From contig JAQVGK010000206.1 in the NCBI GenBank assembly GCA_028696755.1, positions 1 to 6,511 of the forward strand: DNA of 6,511 nt. The letters run 5' to 3'. Shown one piece after another: positions 1 to 6,511 of the stretch. How positions within the stretch are numbered: the first letter of the stretch is position 1; each line of letters opens with the position of its first letter. The DNA comes from Bacteroidales bacterium (GTDB lineage Bacteria; Bacteroidota; Bacteroidia; Bacteroidales; ML635J-15). A program made the position numbers and the translations under genes. The notes under the pieces were generated by a model. The model saw only the letters and a list, made by a program, of their open reading frames with translations. It ran no database searches and was not told the origin of the DNA.

Positions 1-1
1 T

Positions 2-1477
<1,476 letters not shown>

Positions 1478-1516
1478 TTATTTAAGAAAAAGACGATTTA
1501 AAGAAGATTTAATATG

Positions 1517-1541
1517 TTCTGCACGAAAAAACCTTCGAGAA
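1517..1541 (-). terminator. Weak stem-loop after the operon, possible terminator
   Basis: TTCT at 1517-1520 and CGAA at 1524-1527 pair with TTCG at 1534-1537 and AGAA at 1538-1541. This makes an eight-pair stem interrupted by a 3-base bulge (GCA), with a 6-base loop. It lies about 40 bases past the polyprenyl synthase stop codon. No clean U tract follows on the minus strand, only T-rich sequence further down, so it is at best a leaky terminator. Read-through into atpD is possible. Confidence 0.2.
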
Positions 1542-1578
1542 TGATAAAAGAGAGATAAAACAATAAGTTGTAAATTGC

Positions 1579-2547
1579 TTAATAATTTCTTTCTCTAAGC
1601 GAGTCGGTAAATTTTTTTAGAGTGTCCTTATTCTCGTTGCTGATACTTAGTTTGCTAAAAAACTCTTCGGCTTTTTCAAAGTAGAATTCCATTAGAAGCT
1701 GCGATTTTTTGGCGATTTCGAGTTTGTCGTAAATTTTTTTTACAGCAGCAATTTTTTCTTCATTATTAAAATCTTTTTTTGCAAGCCAAAGATTTAATTC
1801 TTCTTTTTCTTTGCCTGATGCAAGTTCTAAAGCTTTAATCAGAAGATATGTCTTTTTGTTGGAAACAATGTCTCCGCCTATATTTTTTCCGAATTTTTCT
1901 ACATTGCCGTAGGTGTCCAGATAGTCGTCCTGCAACTGAAAAGCCATTCCAAGGTTTCGTCCGAATTCGTAGATGTTTTGCTTGTCGGATTCGGCAGCGT
2001 TTGCTTCTATGGCGCCAATTTTTAATGAAGCTGCAAGCAAAACTGCTGTTTTTAGGTTTATCATATTAAGATACTCGTCAACGCTTACATCATTTCTTGA
2101 TTCAAAATCCATATCGAATTGTTGGCCTTCACAGATTTTTAATGCTGTATCTGAAAAAACATCTAAAGTTTCTTTAAGATTTTGAGCTTTTGAGATGTAT
2201 TTATATGCTATTACCGACATCGCATCACCAGAAAGAAGGGCAATATTGTCCGTCCATTTAATATGCACTGTCGGATTTCCGCGACGCACCGAAGCGTTGT
2301 CCATCATATCGTCGTGAAGCAAAGTAAAATTGTGAAAGATTTCAATTCCACAAGCAACATCAAGGATTTTTTCGATATTACCTCCAAATAGCTCGGCTGC
2401 CATTAGACAAAGAACAGGTCTAATCCTTTTTCCGCCTGCGCTTAAAGAGTAGTAAACGGGATCGTAAAGATTCTGCGGAACTTTTCCAAAGCTTAAACTT
2501 GCAATATGACTATTAATAATTCCGAGAAGTTCTTTGTCGCTGTGCAT
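1579..2547 (-). CDS. Polyprenyl diphosphate synthase, trans-type, probably C15-C20
   Basis: This is a 322-residue, full-length soluble trans-prenyltransferase. It condenses isopentenyl diphosphate with allylic diphosphates in isoprenoid synthesis in the cytoplasm. In order the protein shows GGKRIRP (38-44, isopentenyl diphosphate binding), the first aspartate-rich motif DDMMD (79-83) followed by RRG (88-90), GQQFDMDFE (141-149), KT (166-167), the second aspartate-rich motif DDYLD (207-211) after FQLQ, and KNIGGDI (221-227). All Mg-binding aspartates are present. The first motif lacks the two-residue insertion of bacterial FPP synthases. The fifth residue before it is F74, a bulky residue that limits chain length in known GGPP/FPP synthases, so a C15-C20 product is inferred. 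Solanesyl- or octaprenyl-type activity is less likely. It is the last gene of the operon, starting 2 bases after the SDR stop codon. The exact product is not known, so no symbol is given. Confidence 0.93.
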   Translation of the reverse strand: MHSDKELLGIINSHIASLSFGKVPQNLYDPVYYSLSAGGKRIRPVLCLMAAELFGGNIEKILDVACGIEIFHNFTLLHDDMMDNASVRRGNPTVHIKWTDNIALLSGDAMSVIAYKYISKAQNLKETLDVFSDTALKICEGQQFDMDFESRNDVSVDEYLNMINLKTAVLLAASLKIGAIEANAAESDKQNIYEFGRNLGMAFQLQDDYLDTYGNVEKFGKNIGGDIVSNKKTYLLIKALELASGKEKEELNLWLAKKDFNNEEKIAAVKKIYDKLEIAKKSQLLMEFYFEKAEEFFSKLSISNENKDTLKKFTDSLRERNY

Positions 2548-2549
2548 AG

Positions 2550-3521
2550 CTAAGAGTTTATGTAATCAAAAAAACCTTTGTTGATAATGTTTTTAATACC
2601 TTCTTCAAGACTTATCAGTGGGCGTTGCAGCACTTTAATCATCTCTGAGTTGTCGGGACAGCGACGCGCCATATCGCCTTCGGGCAATGGTGGAACGTGT
2701 ACAATTTTTGATTTCGAGCCTGTTTCTTTGATAATAGTCTGAGCAATTTGCAATATTGGAGTTTCGATTGAGTTTCCAATATTAACTACATCGTTGATAA
2801 ACAAATCCTGATAAGCTATACTAACACATGCATCAACATTATCGTCGATATAACAGAATGTTCTGGTTTGCGAACCGTCGCCATAGATTGTAATATCTTC
2901 GTTGCGAAGAGCAGCGAGTAGGAATTTTGAGATAACAAAATCTTTGCTTTGTTTTGGTCCGTATGTGTTAAAAAATCTAAATATTGTAAAATCTACACCA
3001 TATTCTTTATGGAATGATCTGAGATATGCTTCGCCCAGATTTTTAACAATTGCGTATGGCAATCTTGAGTTTAGTGGAGTAGTGTGAGCATTCTGTGGAA
3101 ATTCGACAGGTTCTCCATAAACTTCGGATGAAGACGCAAAGAAAATTCTTCTAACTCCTGTGTTTTTACCAATTCTACAAATATGCTCGATGCCACGAAT
3201 ATCTCTAAGTACGCCAACAGGGTGTTCTTGAGTTCTTATAACCCCGACCATTGCAGCATAATGAAAAACATAATGAAACTGAAAAGAGAGCATTACTTCC
3301 AAAATCTCTTTATAGTCGTTTACATCACCTTTAACAAAACGAAGATTATCTGAAAGCGGGGGTAGTTTCTTTTGATCTCCAGTTGAAAGATTGTCCATAA
3401 TTATTACCAGATTCTCAGGGTCCTGAGCAAGTTTCTCGGCTAAAGAGCTTGCAATAAATCCTGCACCTCCGGTAACTAATATTTTTCTCTTAAATGAGTG
3501 TCTCGAGGTTAGTGTTTTCAT
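2550..3521 (-). CDS. NAD-dependent nucleotide-sugar epimerase/dehydratase (extended SDR)
   Basis: This is a 323-residue cytoplasmic extended short-chain dehydrogenase of the kind that epimerises, dehydrates or decarboxylates UDP- or dTDP-sugars. The N-terminal Rossmann fold carries TGGAGFIA (17-24), in which the last position of the usual GGAGFIG is alanine, and the NAD ribose-binding acid is in IIMDNLSTG (40-48). The catalytic set is complete, with SSS (130-132) and Y156/K160 in YAIVK. Downstream FRFFNTYGP (181-189) and GDGSQTRTFCYIDD (214-227) are typical of the UDP-glucose 4-epimerase and UDP-glucuronate decarboxylase groups and bind the nucleotide sugar. RCPDNSEM near 288 is the usual C-terminal element. 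The sequence does not separate 4-epimerase from decarboxylase or 4,6-dehydratase. The start overlaps the transporter stop codon as ATGA, implying translational coupling. The N-terminus before the Rossmann strand is about 10 residues longer than in many relatives. Confidence 0.92.
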   Translation of the reverse strand: MKTLTSRHSFKRKILVTGGAGFIASSLAEKLAQDPENLVIIMDNLSTGDQKKLPPLSDNLRFVKGDVNDYKEILEVMLSFQFHYVFHYAAMVGVIRTQEHPVGVLRDIRGIEHICRIGKNTGVRRIFFASSSEVYGEPVEFPQNAHTTPLNSRLPYAIVKNLGEAYLRSFHKEYGVDFTIFRFFNTYGPKQSKDFVISKFLLAALRNEDITIYGDGSQTRTFCYIDDNVDACVSIAYQDLFINDVVNIGNSIETPILQIAQTIIKETGSKSKIVHVPPLPEGDMARRCPDNSEMIKVLQRPLISLEEGIKNIINKGFFDYINS

Positions 3522-5938
3522 GCTAAATTATTTTCTTTTTCAAGGGTGTCTTCATCTTCGTAGTCTTCTACATCAACTTCATCCGAAATATCAAGAATCG
3601 GTTCTGGGAATTCTTTTTTATTGATGAATTTTTCGAGAGTCATTAGCATAGTTGGTAAAAGAATAAGATTGCATATCATTGCAACTAGTAAAGTCATAGA
3701 CATTAAGAATCCTAATGCTTTTGTTCCACCAAATTCTGACGCAGTAAAAATTAGAAATCCGAAAAACAATATAAACGAAGTGTACATCATGCTTGTTCCG
3801 GTTTCTCTTAATGCTTTTTTTACTGCCAGACCTATATTCCAGTTGTTTAAAGATAACTCTTGTCTGTATTTTGTGATGAAATGAATTGTTCCGTCAACCG
3901 AAATACCTAGAGCAATGCCGAACACTAAAATTGTACTTGGCTTAATTGGAATTCCAAAATAGCCCATAAGTGCTGCGGTTACAAGCATTGGAATAAGGTT
4001 TGGGATTAAAGATATTAAAACCATCTTTGGCGAACGTTGCAGACCAAACATCAATAATGCAATTATAAGAACAGCCAAAGCTAAACTAATAAACAGATTA
4101 TTAATAAGGTATGTTGTTCCAGTAAAATAGATTATCGTTGAACCAGTAACCAATGTGTTATACTTCTCTTTAGGAAAGACTTCGTAAATGTCTTTCTTAA
4201 TTTTTGGAAGCAAAACCTGCATTCGGTTTGTGCCGATATCTTCAATGTTTAAGCTTATTCTAGTAATTGTTTGAGTACTATCGATGAAAGCTTTTGCCAA
4301 TTTTTGGTCTAAACCGTTTGGTAATCTCTTAAATATTGTTTCGTAAGTTTTTGGATCTGGTGGAAGAGTGTATTTCTCTGGGTTACCTTTGCTATATGAT
4401 TGATATAGAAACTTTATTGCATCGGCAACCGACATTGATCTTGAAAGCTCAGGGTATTTGGCTAGTCGCATTTGCAACGAATCAATTTTTTGAATTTGAT
4501 AAACCATATCAAGCCCCTGCAAAGAGTCTTTTGCTTCTATTGCAATTTCGAGAGGACTGACACCGTTAAAGTTTTTCTCCAAAAATTTTAAGTCAACATA
4601 AATCGGATCATCTGCAGGAACGTCGTCCAATAAATATCCAGTCTTTTTTATTTGTGTAATACCAAAAATAGAAGCCGCCAGCACTATCGAAACAGTAATA
4701 TATACTTTTGGCCTATGATTATTTACAATGTTAGTGAGAAAATCAACTAGCTTATTGATATATTTGTTTCCAAGATGCTTTGTGTATTTATCAGATGGTG
4801 GTTGAAGGAAACTGAAAATTGAAGGGATAACGATGAGTGCTATAATAAATGTAAAAATTATACCCAACGAAGCAATTATACCAAATTGAACCAAGATTGA
4901 ACTATTGGTAATTATAAAAGTAGCAAATCCAGCAGCTGTGGTAGCATTGCTTAAAAATACTGCATTGCCGATTCTAGAAATAACTCTTTGAAGTGCTAGA
5001 ATTTTATTCCCATGCGCTTTTGTCTCTGAATGGTATTTGTTAAGTAAGAATATTGTATTAGGAATTCCTATAACAATAAGTAATGGCGGAATCATTCCAG
5101 ATAAAATAGTGATTTTATAATCAAACAAACCCATGAGACCCACACTCCATATTACACTTACTCCAACAACAATCATTGCCACACCAAGAACTTTGAATGA
5201 TCTAAAAAGAAGATACAGAATTAACATGCAAATAACTGCGGCAAGGATAATAAAAAGCTTAACCTCAGATTTAATTAAATCCATCATCTGGGTTCTGATA
5301 TATGGATGACCAGAAAGATGTACTTCAATATTTTGTGCAGCTGCATATTCTTTAACTACTCTTTCAATTTCATGAACAGTTGGAATTCTTTCTTTACTGT
5401 TTAAGATTTTTTTGTCAATCGAAACATTTAATATGTAAACATGAGTTGTTTCATTGTAAAGCAATCCTTTATAAAATGGTAAGGAAAGAAAAACATTTTT
5501 CAAACTGTCGAGTTGTGCCTGAGATTCGATTTTATCAGGAAACATATTATAGGTTTCGAACTGTCTGCGATTAACTCCATTTTCGTCTTGTTTTGTTACT
5601 TGTCGGATGTTAACAGCATTGCAAACAGTTAAAACTCCCGAAACATTTTTAATCTTCTTAAGCTCAACACACAGTTTTTGAAGTGCCTGAAACTTCTTGA
5701 TGTTAAAGATATCCTTGTCAACAATACCAATAACAATTCCATTTGCTTCATCACCAAAAGTCTTTTTGAATTTTACATTGTCGAGATAAACAGGGTCATC
5801 TTTCGACAACATGTTTGCATAGTGATAATCCATTTCAATTTGGGAAGCTTGATAACCCATAAAAATGGTAATAATTCCGACTGCAGTTAAAAATGCAATT
5901 CGGTTTCTTAAGATGAGGCGGGCAATTTTAGTCCACAT
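3518..5938 (-). CDS. RND/MMPL superfamily transporter, 12 membrane segments, lipid-exporter type
   Basis: This is an 806-residue inner-membrane protein with the two-fold RND plan. TM1 is near 13-30, a periplasmic domain covers about 33-225, and TM2-6 lie between about 227 and 378. TM7 is near 411-430, a second periplasmic domain covers about 432-612, and TM8-12 lie between about 614 and 768. The halves are visibly duplicated: DDPVYLDNVKF (47-57) matches DDPIYVDLKF (443-452), and IGIPNTIFLLNKY (290-302) matches GISVDGTIHFITKY (678-691). Such single-chain pumps without an obvious adaptor or outer-membrane partner often move lipids or hydrophobic molecules (MmpL, HpnN and Patched relatives), so a lipid cargo is inferred. 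D682 in TM10 is a candidate proton carrier, but the matching TM4 site has no acid. The tail after 775 is very acidic. SecDF and three-part drug efflux pumps are less likely. It is the first gene of the operon and is closely preceded by a good promoter. Confidence 0.93.
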   Translation of the reverse strand: MWTKIARLILRNRIAFLTAVGIITIFMGYQASQIEMDYHYANMLSKDDPVYLDNVKFKKTFGDEANGIVIGIVDKDIFNIKKFQALQKLCVELKKIKNVSGVLTVCNAVNIRQVTKQDENGVNRRQFETYNMFPDKIESQAQLDSLKNVFLSLPFYKGLLYNETTHVYILNVSIDKKILNSKERIPTVHEIERVVKEYAAAQNIEVHLSGHPYIRTQMMDLIKSEVKLFIILAAVICMLILYLLFRSFKVLGVAMIVVGVSVIWSVGLMGLFDYKITILSGMIPPLLIVIGIPNTIFLLNKYHSETKAHGNKILALQRVISRIGNAVFLSNATTAAGFATFIITNSSILVQFGIIASLGIIFTFIIALIVIPSIFSFLQPPSDKYTKHLGNKYINKLVDFLTNIVNNHRPKVYITVSIVLAASIFGITQIKKTGYLLDDVPADDPIYVDLKFLEKNFNGVSPLEIAIEAKDSLQGLDMVYQIQKIDSLQMRLAKYPELSRSMSVADAIKFLYQSYSKGNPEKYTLPPDPKTYETIFKRLPNGLDQKLAKAFIDSTQTITRISLNIEDIGTNRMQVLLPKIKKDIYEVFPKEKYNTLVTGSTIIYFTGTTYLINNLFISLALAVLIIALLMFGLQRSPKMVLISLIPNLIPMLVTAALMGYFGIPIKPSTILVFGIALGISVDGTIHFITKYRQELSLNNWNIGLAVKKALRETGTSMMYTSFILFFGFLIFTASEFGGTKALGFLMSMTLLVAMICNLILLPTMLMTLEKFINKKEFPEPILDISDEVDVEDYEDEDTLEKENNLA

Positions 5939-5958
5939 TTTTTTAAATTTTCAGACTG

Positions 5959-5988
5959 CAAAATTACAGAATTGATTTTACATGGCAA
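5959..5988 (-). promoter_or_regulatory. Promoter of the RND-SDR-prenyl synthase operon
   Basis: On the minus strand TTG (5988-5986) is followed after 19 bases by TAATTTTG (5966-5959). Both the boxes and the spacing fit the Bacteroidota sigma consensus TTG, 17-23 nt, TAnnTTTG. Transcription would start near 5952, about 14 bases before the transporter ATG. No Shine-Dalgarno is seen, only A/T-rich sequence next to the start, which is normal in this phylum. Confidence 0.6.
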
Positions 5989-5999
5989 GAAAAATATTG

Positions 6000-6027
6000 T
6001 TCAAATTAATTTTACAATTACTTAACA
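6000..6027 (+). promoter_or_regulatory. Pho-box-like hexamer direct repeats between divergent promoters
   Basis: Three hexamers occur at exact 11-base steps: TTCAAA (6000-6005), TTTACA (6011-6016) and TTAACA (6022-6027), with 5-base spacers. PhoB/PhoP-family response regulators are known to bind direct repeats with 11-bp period, and the Bacillus PhoP half-site is TT(A/C/T)ACA-like. The second and third copies fit that half-site well and the first only partly. The array lies about 45-72 bases upstream of the predicted start of the Na/phosphate transporter, where a phosphate-regulated activator site would make sense. AT-rich context leaves room for chance. Confidence 0.4.
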
Positions 6028-6039
6028 TTGGAAATTGTA
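6013..6039. repeat. 7-bp inverted repeat between divergent promoters
   Basis: TACAATT (6013-6019) and AATTGTA (6033-6039) form perfect inverted arms around a 13-base centre. The right arm covers the predicted -33 TTG of the phosphate transporter promoter, so a bound repressor could block it. It overlaps the hexamer direct repeats, so the two readings compete for the same bases. Function is unknown. Confidence 0.3.
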
Positions 6040-6066
6040 CTTTGCAAATGCAGTGTGATATTTTTG
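6035..6066 (+). promoter_or_regulatory. Promoter of the Na/phosphate cotransporter gene
   Basis: TTG (6035-6037), 21 bases, then TATTTTTG (6059-6066) fits the Bacteroidota promoter consensus. The start of transcription would fall near 6072, leaving a leader of about 14 bases before the ATG at 6086. A second TTTG at 6041-6044 is only 14 bases from the -7 box and is a worse partner. Confidence 0.5.
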
Positions 6067-6085
6067 CAGGACTAAAAATATTTAT

Positions 6086-6511
6086 ATGGAATACGGAATT
6101 TTTGATTTGTTGACATTGATAGGATCATTGGTATTGTTCCTATTTGGTATGAAAATGATGAGTGAGGCTTTGCAAAAAGTTGCTGGTAGTAAAATGAGAA
6201 AGATTCTTGCAGCGATGACCTCGAACAGGTTCTTTGGTCTTGCAACAGGGATACTGATAACTGGAGTACTTCAATCATCATCTGCAACTACAGTAATGGT
6301 TGTTAGTTTTGTGAATGCTGGACTTCTCTCTCTTACAGAAGCGATAGGTGTTATTATGGGAGCCAACATAGGTACAACTGTTACTGCCTGGATTGTTTCT
6401 CTTATAGGTTTTAAAGTTAAAATGAGCACATTGGCTTTACCTCTTTTGGCGGTTAGCTTTCCTTTAGTGTTTTCATCACATGGCACTCGAAAAAACTGGG
6501 GAGAATTTATT
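6086..6511 (+). CDS. Na+/phosphate cotransporter family protein (NptA/YjbB-like), N-terminal part
   Basis: The frame opens at ATG 6086 and runs off the right edge, giving 142 residues of a protein usually near 550-600 residues. It is a polytopic inner-membrane protein of the Na/Pi cotransporter (SLC34-like) family, taking up or exporting phosphate with sodium. The N-terminus has the typical membrane segment with LFLFGMKMMSEAL (17-29). This is followed by the signature QSSSATTVMVV starting at Q63 and the GANIGTT motif at 92-98, which together mark the first inverted-repeat substrate-binding half. Full-length bacterial members often end in a cytoplasmic PhoU-like domain, which cannot be seen here. 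No ATG lies in frame just upstream, and the start agrees with the promoter placed 20 bases before it. It diverges from the transporter operon and shares a 147-base control region with it. Confidence 0.93.
   Translation, partial: MEYGIFDLLTLIGSLVLFLFGMKMMSEALQKVAGSKMRKILAAMTSNRFFGLATGILITGVLQSSSATTVMVVSFVNAGLLSLTEAIGVIMGANIGTTVTAWIVSLIGFKVKMSTLALPLLAVSFPLVFSSHGTRKNWGEFI

Noticed and set aside
1524..1537. CGAA/TTCG mini-hairpin as a strong terminator
   Set aside because: The uninterrupted stem is only four pairs and no U tract follows. It is kept only as part of the weak bulged stem-loop.
3621..3884. Open frame of 87 codons on the plus strand inside the RND transporter gene
   Set aside because: It is antisense to a well-supported gene, has no recognisable domain and no promoter or start context, so it is a shadow of the AT-rich coding strand. 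The other short plus-strand frames between 1848 and 5890 were rejected for the same reason.
3518..5938. SecDF or a tripartite multidrug pump as identity of the RND protein
   Set aside because: SecD/SecF motifs are not seen. Length is 806 rather than about 1000-1050 residues as in AcrB-type pumps, and no membrane fusion or outer-membrane gene is adjacent.
1579..5938. Hopanoid biosynthesis cluster (HpnN-type pump with squalene/hopene genes)
   Set aside because: No squalene or hopene cyclase or squalene synthase genes lie in the window. RND pump plus prenyl synthase alone is not enough to name it.
6072..6486. Two 71-codon frames on the minus strand opposite the phosphate transporter
   Set aside because: The plus strand here encodes clear Na/Pi cotransporter motifs, and the antisense translations are low-complexity shadows without family resemblance.

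Overview
The window is AT-rich and reads as part of a Bacteroidota chromosome. The reasons are the sequence style of the F1 ATPase beta subunit, RND transporter and polyprenyl synthase, starts without a clear Shine-Dalgarno sequence, and upstream boxes matching the Bacteroidota promoter consensus (TTG, 17-23 nt, TAnnTTTG). The order (Bacteroidales-like or Flavobacteriia-like) cannot be decided from this sequence. No mobile element, CRISPR array, tRNA or rRNA is visible.

Layout, left to right. Bases 2-1405 (minus strand) are a nearly complete atpD, cut at the window edge about 35 codons before its expected end. A 173-base AT-rich gap (1406-1578) holds a candidate atpD promoter and two weak stem-loops, but no gene. 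Bases 1579-5938 (minus strand) are a compact three-gene operon transcribed in the order RND/MMPL-type membrane transporter, extended SDR nucleotide-sugar epimerase/dehydratase, short-chain polyprenyl diphosphate synthase. The first two genes overlap by 4 bases (ATGA) and the second and third are 2 bases apart. A 147-base divergent intergenic region (5939-6085) follows, with one consensus-like promoter facing each way and a set of 11-bp-spaced hexamer direct repeats between them. From 6086 to the window end (plus strand) is the start of a Na+/phosphate cotransporter gene.

How the genes may work together. The tight coupling of a lipid-type RND pump, a sugar-nucleotide enzyme and a prenyl diphosphate synthase suggests a module that makes and moves a glycosylated isoprenoid or prenyl-linked lipid. 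This is inference, since no product is known from the sequence. The repeats in front of the phosphate transporter resemble a Pho box (PhoB/PhoP-type direct repeats with 11-bp period). They could place the phosphate transporter, and possibly the operon on the other side, under phosphate control. atpD is ordinary housekeeping and probably has its own promoter.
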